From Martelella alba (GTDB taxonomy: Bacteria > Pseudomonadota > Gammaproteobacteria > Enterobacterales > Enterobacteriaceae): DNA of 64,000 nucleotides. The notes under the pieces were generated by a model. It was given only the letters and a program-made list of their open reading frames with translations, searched no databases and was not told the DNA's origin. The stretch covers positions 248,001-312,000 of the forward strand of contig NZ_SZPQ01000003.1 of NCBI RefSeq assembly GCF_005217455.1, read 5' to 3'. Numbering within the stretch: the stretch's first letter is position 1; the number at the start of each line of letters is the position of its first letter. Shown here one piece after another: positions 43,814 to 52,992 of this stretch. The position numbers and the translations under genes were made by a program.

Positions 43814-43844
43814 AACCTATTCGATTTTTCAATAAATATAGGTT
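43814..43844. promoter_or_regulatory. Inverted repeat AACCTAT-N17-ATAGGTT
   Basis: Seven-base arms match perfectly at 43814-43820 and 43838-43844. The spacing of about 24 bases between arm centres is larger than a standard LysR box, but the site lies in the divergent region beside the LysR gene. Confidence 0.35.
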
Positions 43845-43898
43845 CGTCAGAAAAAACATTCAGTTGAATAGAAATTTGGTATTCGAATTGTTGTTATT

Positions 43899-43913
43899 AC
43901 GAATGAAATTCGT
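43899..43913. promoter_or_regulatory. Inverted repeat ACGAAT-N3-ATTCGT, candidate LysR-type box
   Basis: Six-base arms at 43899-43904 and 43908-43913 are perfect, with a three-base spacer. A related ATTCGAAT palindrome lies 11-18 bases to the left. Together they make a plausible LysR activation/recognition region, about 200 bases from the lysR start and 285 from the transporter start. No experiment supports it. Confidence 0.4.
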
Positions 43914-43952
43914 CATTTTGGCATAGAACCTGAGCACGTCAAATTGTGTTAT

Positions 43953-43985
43953 GGCCGACAAAATAGGCGGCTTGAGGTATGACGG
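43953..43985 (-). repeat. Dispersed CATACTTC repeat, reverse copy near lysR
   Basis: GGCCGACAAAATAGGCGGCT opens it and TGAGGTATGACGG closes it. Apart from one indel and a few changes it equals the 9599-9629 copy over 32 bases. Confidence 0.6.
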
Positions 43986-44111
43986 CCTAACAAGTATTCA
44001 GGCATCAATAATATTAAATGTGGCGTGGGTCATAAAACGCTCTATCGCGCATGTTTATTAAACGGTAATACCGATAGTATTAATGATTATGGCGATAATT
44101 GAGGTGGGGTT

Positions 44112-45014
44112 GTGAATCTTTCGGTAAAACAGTTGAGAGCGTTTTTGATATTGAGCGAGGCCGACAGTTTTACTCAGGCCGCCCGCCGCTTTAATCTTTC
44201 GCAGCCAGCATTCAGCGCGCTGATTGCCTCGTTGGAAGAGCAAATCGGTTATCGTTTGTTTGACAGGGATACCCGACGGGTGTTGCTCAATGCCGATGGG
44301 CTGCATTTTCTCGATCTGGCGCGCAATGTTGTGCAAAGTCACGATGACGCCGTCGGCGAAATCAAAGCGCGGGCGGCGGGCAATAGCGCTGATATTACGT
44401 TGGCGGTTTTACCGTCCCTTGCGGTGGAGTGGTTACCGGAGATACTGGTCAAATACAGCAAAACCGCCCCCCTGAGTAAAGTGAAACTGGTGGACACGCA
44501 ATGGGATCGTTGCTTAAAAGCGCTGCTGGACGGACAGGCGGATTTAGCGCTTACCGCCGGACAGCCCTCGCTTACGACATTCAATTCGACCTTATTGTTT
44601 TCCGACAAGTTTTACTTACTTTGCCACCGCAATCATCCCTTGGCGAAACGGCGCTCGGTTTCGTTGGATCGGGTTTGCCGCTATCCGTTCATCGGTTTTA
44701 GCGTGGGCACCAGTATTCGGCAATACACCGACAAACTCTGTGAAAATCTCGCCTTGAGTTTTGACTATCAGATGGAAGTGCGGCAACTCACCACCATGAT
44801 GGGGCTTATCGCCGCCAATTATGGTATCAGCATCACTACCGGGTTAACGCTGTTCCAGTTCCGTCATAAAGACATCGTTATCCTGCCTTTCGACGATTTG
44901 GCGCTTGAGCGGGCCATTTACCTTGTCACGCCCAAAGACCGTCACCTGGCGTCCGGCGTCGCATCCTTCGCTGAGTTTATCACCCGCCAGGCGCAAACGT
45001 TTGTTAATGAATAG
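44112..45014 (+). CDS. LysR-family transcriptional regulator
   Basis: This 300-residue regulator has the N-terminal LysR winged helix: VKQLRAFLILSEADSFTQAA, then NLSQPAFSALIASLEEQIG, and RLFDRDTRRVLL as the wing. A periplasmic-binding-like effector domain follows from about residue 90. The start is GTG 44112 with GAGGTGGGG upstream. It is divergent from the CitMHS/AtuA/CoA-transferase operon across an AT-rich region with inverted repeats, so it most likely activates that operon in response to its substrate. The convergent neighbour at 45127 belongs to another operon. Confidence 0.85.
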   Translation: MNLSVKQLRAFLILSEADSFTQAARRFNLSQPAFSALIASLEEQIGYRLFDRDTRRVLLNADGLHFLDLARNVVQSHDDAVGEIKARAAGNSADITLAVLPSLAVEWLPEILVKYSKTAPLSKVKLVDTQWDRCLKALLDGQADLALTAGQPSLTTFNSTLLFSDKFYLLCHRNHPLAKRRSVSLDRVCRYPFIGFSVGTSIRQYTDKLCENLALSFDYQMEVRQLTTMMGLIAANYGISITTGLTLFQFRHKDIVILPFDDLALERAIYLVTPKDRHLASGVASFAEFITRQAQTFVNE

Positions 45015-45126
45015 GCTTAACGCCAAATTCCGCCAGGCGTTCCGTTTCGGTGCTGACGCGGGTTCGCCTGATGACGGATCGCCGTATGTCACGCCGGGGA
45101 ATGTCAACCAGGCGTTGCTTTCGCGT

Positions 45127-46032
45127 TTATCCAAGCCGATAAACCCGTGCGGCATTATGGTAAAACACGGCCCGCGCCTCGCTGTCGCTTAAATTTGCCG
45201 TGATGGTATCAAAGGCCTGGTAGAGTTTAATAAGACCACCGTACAGTTTATCCACCGGGAAATTACTGGCGAACATGACCCGGTTGATGCCGAATACCTC
45301 AATGATCTCTTCTATCCACGGGCGTATTTCCTCTGTGGTCCAATGAGGGAACACCATGCCGGGACCGGAGATTTTCACTGTGACATTGTCATAAGCGGCT
45401 AACTGCCGTATCCCTTTTTGCCAGACACGCCATCCCTGCGCATCGCGCCACAGGGGCATCCCACCGTGATTGAGGATAACCGACGTCTCAGGGAAGCGGC
45501 GGACCAGCGCCGCCGCCGCCGGCATCTGCTGCGGCCAGATTTGCAAATCGAAGGAGAGGTTATATCGGGCCAGCAAGGCAAACCCGTTTAACCAATGGCG
45601 ATCCTGCATCCAGTCGCCGCGTGAAGTAAAACGTTTTGCCGGGTCGGGGTGCCAGTTAAGGATATGGCGCACGCCGCGTATATTGGGATACTGCGTTTGG
45701 GCTTCCAGATTGGCCTGGATATCCGGCTGTTCAAGTGCCGCCCGCGCCACGATGCCGTGGGGAAAGCCGTATTTATCCGCCAGATTTTGTAAAAGGCGGG
45801 TTTCCCCCACCGGGTCGGTGGGGACATAGCCACTATCCAGATGCACGCTTTTCACGACCCCCGCGGCCTGTACATCTTGCAAATACTCATTCAGCCAGTA
45901 ATCCCCCGCGATGGGGGCAAGATCGGGGAAAATATCCGTGGGACGTTGCGCATCAGGCTGTAGCCATGGATACGAGTACAATGAGGGCCGCCACAAATGG
46001 TGATGGCAATCTATGCGAGGGATGGCGCGCAT
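45127..46032 (-). CDS. Amidohydrolase-2 family protein, probable sugar lactonase
   Basis: This 301-residue TIM-barrel hydrolase opens with the metal-binding IDCHHHLWRPSLYSYPWL and ends with the conserved VMFASNFPVDKLYGG, whose aspartate activates water. These are marks of the amidohydrolase-2 group, which includes L-fuconolactonase, L-rhamnonolactonase and 2-pyrone-4,6-dicarboxylate hydrolase. In this operon, with a dehydrogenase and an aldolase, lactone hydrolysis is the likely role. ATG 46032 overlaps the permease stop by one base (TGATG). A frame open to 46521 upstream is antisense-free read-through of the permease and is not the start. Confidence 0.78.
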   Translation of the reverse strand: MRAIPRIDCHHHLWRPSLYSYPWLQPDAQRPTDIFPDLAPIAGDYWLNEYLQDVQAAGVVKSVHLDSGYVPTDPVGETRLLQNLADKYGFPHGIVARAALEQPDIQANLEAQTQYPNIRGVRHILNWHPDPAKRFTSRGDWMQDRHWLNGFALLARYNLSFDLQIWPQQMPAAAALVRRFPETSVILNHGGMPLWRDAQGWRVWQKGIRQLAAYDNVTVKISGPGMVFPHWTTEEIRPWIEEIIEVFGINRVMFASNFPVDKLYGGLIKLYQAFDTITANLSDSEARAVFYHNAARVYRLG

Positions 46033-46997
46033 CAGTTCGTGCCTCCGCCCTGTTTTTTCGCCATGGCCAGCACCGCAACAATAATCAAGCCGGTGACGAG
46101 ATAACGGGTACCGGGACTTACCTGCAAAATATTGAGCATGGTGATGGTCAGCACCAGCAACATCGCCGCGCACCATACGCCGAGCGTGGTGGCATAGCCT
46201 CCGGATACCGAAGTGCCTCCCAGGATCACGCAGGCGATAGACATAAGCTGATAATCCTGGCCCAAATCCAGCGACGCCCCGCCTACGAAGGAAGAAAGCA
46301 GTAAACCACAGAGCGCGGCGAACAGCGCCGAGGCAATATATGCCAGGGCAAGGGCGCGTCGAACAGGCAGCGCCGTCAACTGCGCCGCGCGGATATTTTG
46401 TCCGGTCGCCAATAGCGTCCGTCCGGTACGGGTTCTTTTCAGCCATAGCGCGATGGCCGCGGCCAGCGCCATTATCACGATGGCCAGCAACGGTACCCGC
46501 AGCAATCGCATTCCAACCCAATCGCTCAGGTACGCGGGCGGTAGCGGGCTGGCGCCGCGCGACCAGGCGATAGCCAGGGATTGTGTAACGAACGCCGATG
46601 CCAGGGTGGCTATCATTGGCGGTATCTTCAATCCCTCAATCAATATCAGATTAAACACGCCACAGCCCACGCCGACCCCGGCGACGGCCAACAGCGCCAG
46701 GGGAATCGATGCGTTGCTGGCATGGGCAACCCCCAGGCCCACGTAGGCCGCAAGGGTCATCACGCCGGGAACGGAGAGATCGATGTTGCCGCTGCCGCAG
46801 GAGATAACCAGCATCTGCCCCAGCGCCACCAACACATAAAAAGTGGCAAACTGAAGCGAAATCAGTAAAATGCCCATGGCGCCCTGGCCATGGGCAAATA
46901 CCATTGCGGCAATCCATACCGCCAGCGACCCCAAACAGGCCCAGATCCATGGGCGACCTTGTATAAATCTGACGGTCTGTATTGTGGCAAATTTCAT
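46032..46997 (-). CDS. Sugar ABC transporter permease (RbsC/BPD-2 type), second copy
   Basis: This 321-residue inner-membrane permease belongs to the ribose/galactose (BPD transp 2) family. About nine hydrophobic segments are visible, with LGQMLVISCGSGNIDLSVPG near 85, the family's GGIDLS-like loop in altered form (GSGNIDLS), and the loop LGGTSVSGGYATTLGVW near 260. ATG 46997 has GGGAG upstream. It starts two bases after the first permease, so the pair likely forms a heterodimer channel. Confidence 0.85.
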   Translation of the reverse strand: MKFATIQTVRFIQGRPWIWACLGSLAVWIAAMVFAHGQGAMGILLISLQFATFYVLVALGQMLVISCGSGNIDLSVPGVMTLAAYVGLGVAHASNASIPLALLAVAGVGVGCGVFNLILIEGLKIPPMIATLASAFVTQSLAIAWSRGASPLPPAYLSDWVGMRLLRVPLLAIVIMALAAAIALWLKRTRTGRTLLATGQNIRAAQLTALPVRRALALAYIASALFAALCGLLLSSFVGGASLDLGQDYQLMSIACVILGGTSVSGGYATTLGVWCAAMLLVLTITMLNILQVSPGTRYLVTGLIIVAVLAMAKKQGGGTN

Positions 46998-46999
46998 TT

Positions 47000-47959
47000 T
47001 CAACTCCCTCGCCGTGCGGTAAACGCGCGCAGGCTCAGCACCAGGATCAGCAATCCGCCCTGTAGGCAAAGCTGCCAGTCGGTGGATACATTCATGAAAG
47101 AGAGTACGGACCCGGTCAGAAGCATAATGATCGCCCCCACCACCGCGCCGATGGGAGAGATGATCCCGCCGCTAAACTCAGCGCCGCCAATAATCGCGCC
47201 GGCAATGGAAAGCAGGGTATACTGATTACCCACCAGCGGATCGCCGGTGGTGTTAATGCCGGTAAGCATCAAACCGGCAATAACCCCCAGTATCCCGGCC
47301 ATGCCGTACAGCACGGCCCGGATAACGCCCAACGACCAGCCCGCGCGGGCGATAGCGGCCTGATTGCCGCCTGCGCCGCGCAAAATAACCCCCAATGCGG
47401 TACGCATCATAAACACATGCCCCAGCAACGCCATCAGCACCGCGACCAGCGCCGGCAGCGGTATAAAGGGCGGACGCCAGCCGGTAAACTGAGATAACCA
47501 TAGCGGGGCCTGGCCGCCGGGGCTGGGAAGGATCAACAGCGCCGCTCCAAGCCAAACAAAGGCGGCGCCCAACGTCATCACAATCGAAGGCAGTTGTCGC
47601 CAGTGGATGAGCACCCCCATTCCAGCGTAGAGCAATACGCAAACCGCCAGGGCGGCCCATCCCAGCAATGGCGCGCCGGGTAGCATCGTCGCCGCAATGC
47701 AGCAAACCAGGGAAATAAACGGACCGATTCCCAGATCAACATCGCCCAGCGTCAAGACGCACAACTGCGATAGCGTGGCGAATATTAACGGCAATGAGAA
47801 TTTCAGCAATAATGTCCAACCGAAATAAGACATCACGCGCGGTTGTAGCCATAGGGTGACCGTGAGCAGCAACGCCAGGGCCGCCAGAGGGATAATGGTG
47901 CGCAGCGCGGACGGTGAAATACGGGATAAGGCAAATTGACCTGCCGGATTACTGGACAC
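47000..47959 (-). CDS. Sugar ABC transporter permease (RbsC/BPD-2 type), first copy
   Basis: This 319-residue permease has the same family layout as the next gene: LGDVDLGIGPFISLVCCIAA corresponds to the GGIDLSVG region and IIGGAEFSGGIISPIGAVVG to the conserved loop. I chose GTG 47959 because AGGGAGG lies five bases before it; the ATG at 47974 would add five residues and start ahead of that ribosome site. Its start overlaps the end of the ATPase gene by 11 bases. Confidence 0.83.
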   Translation of the reverse strand: MSSNPAGQFALSRISPSALRTIIPLAALALLLTVTLWLQPRVMSYFGWTLLLKFSLPLIFATLSQLCVLTLGDVDLGIGPFISLVCCIAATMLPGAPLLGWAALAVCVLLYAGMGVLIHWRQLPSIVMTLGAAFVWLGAALLILPSPGGQAPLWLSQFTGWRPPFIPLPALVAVLMALLGHVFMMRTALGVILRGAGGNQAAIARAGWSLGVIRAVLYGMAGILGVIAGLMLTGINTTGDPLVGNQYTLLSIAGAIIGGAEFSGGIISPIGAVVGAIIMLLTGSVLSFMNVSTDWQLCLQGGLLILVLSLRAFTARRGS

Positions 47960-49457
47960 GCACACCTCCCTCATGAAAAGACGCGCGGATTAAGCGGTCT
48001 TCACTGTATTCATGCTGCGCAAAACTATCGGTGATGGCGCCTTCTTTAAAAACATAGATACGGTCGCATATCGCCAATTCAGCATTTTCAGTGGTAAACC
48101 AGACAAAACTGCAACCGCCGCCGAGCCTGCCGCGAACTTCGCGATAAAGTTCATTTTTGGTATGTACATCGACTCCGCGCAGCGGATCGTCGAGCAATAC
48201 CACATCCGGCTCGCAAGCGAGGGCACGCGCAACCAGCACTTTTTGCTGATTGCCGCCGCTGAGTCCGGTAATGGCATCATCAATGGAAGGGACCCGGATA
48301 TTCAGTTTTTCGCGCCATGCGGCGGCAACATCACGTTCCGCCGCAAGGTCGATCAATCCGCCCCGACTCAGCTTATCCAGCAGGCCAATCGTCAGATTTT
48401 CACCCACCGACCAGAGGGGAAACAGCCCTTCGTTTTGCCGATCCCCGGCAATGTATACCGCGCTGCCCGCAACCCGCATTTGTCTGTCTTTGCCACGGGC
48501 GCCGGCGAGAATACGCAACAACAGTTCACGCTGCCCCTGACCGGCCAGACCCGCCAGGCCTACCACTTCGCCTGGACGCACATAAAATGGCATCGCGCTG
48601 TCGCGGGTACTGAGAAGTTCGACGCACCTTTGCCCGGCATGTCCTAATGCCGGCATGGCAATGTTGTCCTGGGCACCGGCGGCCACCATGCCCATTCGAT
48701 CAAGTAAATCCGCTTCTGATAACCCTTGCGAGGCCTCCACGGAGGAAATATGTCCATCCCGCATAATGACGATATCGTCACTGTAATCGACGATTTCGCG
48801 TAACTTATGCGAGATAAAAACACAGGCGATACCGTACTGACGAACTTTACGCGTGAAACTCAGTAACTGTTCCGCCGCCGAGGGATCAAGCGAGGAGGTC
48901 GGCTCATCAAGGATCATGACACGAACCGGGGTATCCGTGACGGTAAAGGCGCGAGCGATTTCCACCATTTGCCGCTGAGACAGCGTCAGGCTGCTTACCA
49001 GACAATTGACATCAATGCCATGGCCGGGGAAGATCAGATCCAGCGCGCCGGCAATCAGGGTTTTCGCCTGTTTACGCCACCCCAGACCGCGTAAGCTGGC
49101 ATGCAGCACCCGGGTATTCTCGAACACCCGCAAATTAGGGCACAGCGACAGTTCCTGGAACACGCAGCGAATACCGCGCTGATAGGCGACCCGCATAGTG
49201 TAATGTCCCGCTATGTCTTCATCCTTAATCACTATGCTGCCGGAGGAAGGCGATAACGTACCGGCCAGAATCTTTATCAGTGTGGATTTACCCGCGCCAT
49301 TATGGCCAAGAATGCTCAACATCCGACCTGCGCGAATCGTCAGGTCAGCCTCCGCCAGGGCTGTCACGGCACCGAAATGCCGCGACACCTTCGCCAGGGT
49401 GATAATTTCGTGTTCGGCATGCGGTGGGGCCGGCTCGAAATTAAACATCGCATTCAT
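47949..49457 (-). CDS. Sugar ABC transporter ATP-binding protein (RbsA/MglA type, two nucleotide-binding domains)
   Basis: This 502-residue ATPase drives the importer. The first domain has Walker A GHNGAGKST near 53, the altered signature LTLSQRQMVEIARAF and Walker B VMILDEPTSSLD. The second has a degenerate Walker A (GLAGQGQREL), the signature LSGGNQQKVLVARALACEP and VVLLDDPLRGVDV. One intact and one degenerate site is normal in RbsA/MglA-like proteins. Its ATG follows the binding-protein stop with no gap (TAAATG), showing tight coupling. Confidence 0.9.
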   Translation of the reverse strand: MNAMFNFEPAPPHAEHEIITLAKVSRHFGAVTALAEADLTIRAGRMLSILGHNGAGKSTLIKILAGTLSPSSGSIVIKDEDIAGHYTMRVAYQRGIRCVFQELSLCPNLRVFENTRVLHASLRGLGWRKQAKTLIAGALDLIFPGHGIDVNCLVSSLTLSQRQMVEIARAFTVTDTPVRVMILDEPTSSLDPSAAEQLLSFTRKVRQYGIACVFISHKLREIVDYSDDIVIMRDGHISSVEASQGLSEADLLDRMGMVAAGAQDNIAMPALGHAGQRCVELLSTRDSAMPFYVRPGEVVGLAGLAGQGQRELLLRILAGARGKDRQMRVAGSAVYIAGDRQNEGLFPLWSVGENLTIGLLDKLSRGGLIDLAAERDVAAAWREKLNIRVPSIDDAITGLSGGNQQKVLVARALACEPDVVLLDDPLRGVDVHTKNELYREVRGRLGGGCSFVWFTTENAELAICDRIYVFKEGAITDSFAQHEYSEDRLIRASFHEGGVRVQ

Positions 49458-50525
49458 TTAATTATGACCGCCAGGCAGGGGGGATTCCGGCAGCGGACCG
49501 TTTTCCAGGTTGGCTTTTACCAACTGTTCAGTCCACTGGCGCGAATAGACAGAGGTTGCCACACTGCCATCGGGCGTTGCCGCAATCCATTGATCAATAT
49601 CTTTTACATGAATTTTGAGCAATGGCATATGAATGACTTTTGGCACGTCTTTGCCTGCCAATACCATCTGCGCCACCCAGAAGGCCACGGAAGACACGCC
49701 GGGAACAGTGGATGAAGAGACGCTGTCATAGCCGCCGGCAGTCTCTTCATTGAGCTTCTTCCATAACGCCAACTCTTCGCTGCGTCCCCCCAGGGTAATC
49801 AACGGAATCTTTCGGCCAGCGGATTTGAATGCCTGATAGATGCCATAGCTGTCGCCGCCTTGCGCCAGGACCGCGTCCACCTGCGGCAAGGAGGGCAGAA
49901 TCGCCGACACTTCTTTTTGCGCCACGCTTTCCGTCCAATTGCCATTAACCATACCCACTATCTTTATTCCGGGATAGCGTTTGAAAACACTTTGCGCCCC
50001 GGCGAATTCATCGGCATCAATGGAGGTTCCCGCCAGACCGCGAACCACCAGAACATTGCCTTTGCCGTTGAGCTTGTCTGCAACAAATTGCGCCGGGATT
50101 TCACCCACTTTTTTATAGTCATACACAACGTTGTAAGCACAAGGCGCCGTGACCTGGGCGTCGAACGCCACGACCACCACGCCCTGTTGACAAGCCTCCT
50201 GAATGGATCCATTCAGGGCCGTGGGGGAGGCGGCATCAATGGCGATGGCTTTCCATCCCTCCAGAATCAGATTCTCTAACTGGCTTGCCTGCTGCGGAGC
50301 GGAATTATCGGCATTGACCACTTTGGTTTTTGCCACCAGCCCTTGCTTGATGCCGTCTTGCGCGGACTGGTTCCAGATGGCGATCATTTGCTGTCGCCAG
50401 GTATTTCCCGCGAAAGAGTTGCTCAGGGCAATGGACGTCTGGGCCGGGCTGGTCGTCGCCATGGCGGAAAACGAAAGGATGGACAGTAGGGACAACGCTG
50501 CAACATAATGGTTTTTATATTTCAT
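49458..50525 (-). CDS. Sugar ABC transporter periplasmic substrate-binding protein
   Basis: This 355-residue protein begins with a signal peptide (YVAALSLLSILSFSAMATTS) and continues with a ribose-binding-like fold: SIALSNSFAGNTWRQQMIAI near 31, LENLILEGWKAIAIDAASPT near 83, VVVVAFDAQVTAPCAYNVVY near 118, and DAVLAQGGDSYGIYQAFKSA near 218. It captures the sugar or sugar acid for the two permeases downstream. The ligand is unknown. ATG 50525 has AGGAAGGT upstream. It is separated from the dehydrogenase gene by 93 bases. Confidence 0.88.
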   Translation of the reverse strand: MKYKNHYVAALSLLSILSFSAMATTSPAQTSIALSNSFAGNTWRQQMIAIWNQSAQDGIKQGLVAKTKVVNADNSAPQQASQLENLILEGWKAIAIDAASPTALNGSIQEACQQGVVVVAFDAQVTAPCAYNVVYDYKKVGEIPAQFVADKLNGKGNVLVVRGLAGTSIDADEFAGAQSVFKRYPGIKIVGMVNGNWTESVAQKEVSAILPSLPQVDAVLAQGGDSYGIYQAFKSAGRKIPLITLGGRSEELALWKKLNEETAGGYDSVSSSTVPGVSSVAFWVAQMVLAGKDVPKVIHMPLLKIHVKDIDQWIAATPDGSVATSVYSRQWTEQLVKANLENGPLPESPLPGGHN

Positions 50526-50618
50526 ATTATGACCTTCCTATAATGTTTTATGCAGGGGTAAGCGTTCAGGTGGTGCTGGCAGTGGCCGCGCCGGATCAGG
50601 CAGGCGCGGCCATTGCCG

Positions 50619-51614
50619 TTACCCGAGGACTTCCGGGTTTACAACGTAAGGTTTCAGGGCGTTTTTCTCTCCCCCTAGATAGTCGAGAATGTTATTGATA
50701 CAGCGTTCGGTCACCAGGCGCTCCGCCATTTTGTCCATGCCGGAGACATGCGGCGAAAGCAAAACATGGTCAAACTGACGCAGCGGCGAATCGGCCGGCA
50801 AAGGTTCCACTTCGTATACATCCATGCCCACGCCGCCCAGTTTTCCCGCGTTGAGGGCCGCGACCAAGGCGTTTTCATCAATCAGCGGCCCGCGCGACGT
50901 GTTTATCAGAATGGCGCCGGGTTTCATCATGGCCAGCGTGTCAGCATTGATGGTGTGGCGACTTTCCGGGGTCGACGGCGCGTGGATCGAAACGAGGTCT
51001 GACTGGCGCAGCAGTTTTTCCAGGTTGACACGTTCAGCGTTCACGCTTGCCAGTTGTTCATCGCTCGCCCAGGGATCGCAAACAAGGAGTCGCATATTCG
51101 CGCCATGGCAGCGACGCGCCATGGCATAACCGATGCGTCCAAGGCCGATAATGCCTGCGGTGCGTCCCCATAATCCGGGATGAAAACCATCGAAAAACCA
51201 CTCTCCCCGTTTGACCATGGCATCTCGCTGAGGTAAGCGGCAGGCCAACGTCAACGCCATGGCGTAAGCAAATTCGGCCACACTTTCATGGTTGGCGCCA
51301 AACGCCATCGCGATGGGCACGCCGGCCGTGGTCGCCGCCGCGACGTTAACCTTGTCGTAGCCCACACCCCAACGCGCCACGATCTTCAAATTCGTCGCCT
51401 GAGTAAATACCCGCTCTGTATAAGGCTCGCCGCCGGCAATGGTGGCGACCACGTTCTGCTTTAGCTTGTCGATCAACTCCTGTTCCGTGGGGAGCCTGAA
51501 GGTTTCATTGACTTCAACGTCGTAACCGGCTCGACGCAGCGGATCAAAAATGGCATCACTGTTTTTAAATTGTTCTGTTAGCACCAGAATTTTTTCAGGC
51601 GTTGTTGCGTTCAT
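50619..51614 (-). CDS. D-isomer-specific 2-hydroxyacid dehydrogenase
   Basis: This 331-residue NAD(P)-dependent dehydrogenase acts on a 2-hydroxy (or 2-keto) acid. The nucleotide fold is GIIGLGRIGYAMARRC near 142, and the catalytic trio is visible: arginine in ILINTSRGPLID, glutamate in GGVGMDVYEVEPLP and histidine in HVLLSPHVSGMD. It is like phosphoglycerate dehydrogenase or glyoxylate reductase without the regulatory domain. I chose ATG 51614 with AAGGAAAG upstream. It overlaps the MFS gene by 20 bases. In this operon it may oxidise or reduce a sugar-acid intermediate. Confidence 0.85.
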   Translation of the reverse strand: MNATTPEKILVLTEQFKNSDAIFDPLRRAGYDVEVNETFRLPTEQELIDKLKQNVVATIAGGEPYTERVFTQATNLKIVARWGVGYDKVNVAAATTAGVPIAMAFGANHESVAEFAYAMALTLACRLPQRDAMVKRGEWFFDGFHPGLWGRTAGIIGLGRIGYAMARRCHGANMRLLVCDPWASDEQLASVNAERVNLEKLLRQSDLVSIHAPSTPESRHTINADTLAMMKPGAILINTSRGPLIDENALVAALNAGKLGGVGMDVYEVEPLPADSPLRQFDHVLLSPHVSGMDKMAERLVTERCINNILDYLGGEKNALKPYVVNPEVLG

Positions 51615-52926
51615 AATGCTTTCCTTTGATTTCATAAATTTTCTTCTCCGCTGTCGGCAATAAAATGAAAAGCGCCACGGCAATCAGCGCGGCGATGGCC
51701 AACGCATAGAGACCGGCGACAGGGGTGTGAAAGTAGATTTCGGCCCAGGTGCGTAAATTGGGCGCGACGAAGCCTCCCACCGCGCCGCAGCTATTGATAA
51801 CCGCGAAACTGGCCGCCGCCGCCGCACCGCCGTAGTAGCGGGTGGGCCATGTCCAGAAAATGGGTTGCGCCGTCATAATGCCCATGGTGACGAAACTGAG
51901 CGCCGCGATGGCAAACAGGGGGGAAGCATGACCCGAGGCGATAAGGCCCAAGGCGATACAGCACAGCGAAATCGTGCCGAACAGTCGCGGGGTGCCCTTC
52001 CGCGCGGCAAGTCCCGGCCAGGTGGCGCCCGCCACTAACGCGCATAGCCAGGGAATGGCGGTGACCAACCCAACCTCCAGGCCGATGTTGACGCCAAGCA
52101 GTGCGGCGACCTGCGTTGGCAGATAAAATGCCACGCCAAGGCCGGTGATTTGGATCAAAAAGTAGATGGCGGCAAAATGCAGCAGAATCGGACTTCTGGC
52201 GGCATCGATAAAGCGTGTGTGGCCATGGCGGGCTTTGTCTTCGTTTTCCGCATTCAACGCCGAGGTCAGCGCCCGTTTCTCGTCCGCGCTCAGCCACTTC
52301 ACTTCTTGTGGCGAATTATGCAGGAAGAACCAGAGGACAACCCCCAGAACGGATGCGGCCAGGCCTTCGGCCGCAAACATAATCTGCCATCCTTCCCAGC
52401 CGCCCAGCCCGTGAAGATCCAGTAATAAACCGGAAATAGGGCCGCCGATGATCAGCGCGATAGGGGAGCCAAAATAGAAGATCCCCATAATGTGCGCCCG
52501 GGCGCTGGACGGAAACCATTGAGCGATAAAATAAATGGCCGTCGGGAAAAAACCGGCCTCCACTACGCCCAGTAATATACGCAGCAAATAGAAGGTGTGT
52601 TCATTCCAGGCGAAGCTCATGGCCGTAGAAACCAGCCCCCAGGTCACCATGATACGCACCAACCACAATCGCGGTCCGACACGGTGCATCAGCAAGTTGC
52701 TGGGTAATTCAAATAATGCGTAAGAAATAAAGAATATACCGGCCCCAAAAGCAAAGGCCGCGTCGGATAAACCGGTAGATGCCTGGTAGGCCGATTTGGC
52801 GAAACTGACATTAACACGGTCTAGGTAAGACATTAAATACATAAGGATGAGACAGGGTATAATCCGCCACTTGGCTTTATTTATTGCGCGTTGCAATACA
52901 CTGTCATGGGAAACTTTACCGTTCAT
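51595..52926 (-). CDS. MFS transporter, anion:cation symporter (sugar-acid type)
   Basis: This 443-residue carrier has 12 predicted membrane helices and the ACS-family look of glucarate, galactonate or tartrate transporters. Typical blocks are YLMSYLDRVNVSFAKSAYQA near 29, LFELPSNLLMHRVGPRLWL near 71 and GVVEAGFFPTAIYFIAQWFP near 115. It lies inside the same operon as a complete ABC importer, so the cluster encodes two uptake routes. It may bring in a sugar acid while the ABC system brings in the sugar. The substrate is inferred only from family and context. Confidence 0.85.
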   Translation of the reverse strand: MNGKVSHDSVLQRAINKAKWRIIPCLILMYLMSYLDRVNVSFAKSAYQASTGLSDAAFAFGAGIFFISYALFELPSNLLMHRVGPRLWLVRIMVTWGLVSTAMSFAWNEHTFYLLRILLGVVEAGFFPTAIYFIAQWFPSSARAHIMGIFYFGSPIALIIGGPISGLLLDLHGLGGWEGWQIMFAAEGLAASVLGVVLWFFLHNSPQEVKWLSADEKRALTSALNAENEDKARHGHTRFIDAARSPILLHFAAIYFLIQITGLGVAFYLPTQVAALLGVNIGLEVGLVTAIPWLCALVAGATWPGLAARKGTPRLFGTISLCCIALGLIASGHASPLFAIAALSFVTMGIMTAQPIFWTWPTRYYGGAAAAASFAVINSCGAVGGFVAPNLRTWAEIYFHTPVAGLYALAIAALIAVALFILLPTAEKKIYEIKGKHYERNNA

Positions 52927-52992
52927 AGATTGCGCCTTTTTGTTTTGGCGCCAGAGTAATGCATGATCTCGGGTGCCTGCACAAGAATTGAA

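Larger units (their letters stand above)
43617..44111. other. AT-rich divergent promoter region between CitMHS and lysR genes
   Basis: About 495 bases, clearly more AT-rich than the genes, contain two inverted repeats (43814-43844 and 43899-43913), an ATTCGAAT palindrome at 43881-43888, and a repeat-family copy at 43953-43985. I see no gene. This is the natural place for the LysR protein to act on both promoters. Confidence 0.5.

Noticed and set aside
46033-46521. N-terminal extension of the amidohydrolase frame to 464 codons
   Set aside because: The extra part reads through the overlapping permease gene in another frame; the TGATG junction and IDCHHHLW start fix the real beginning at 46032.
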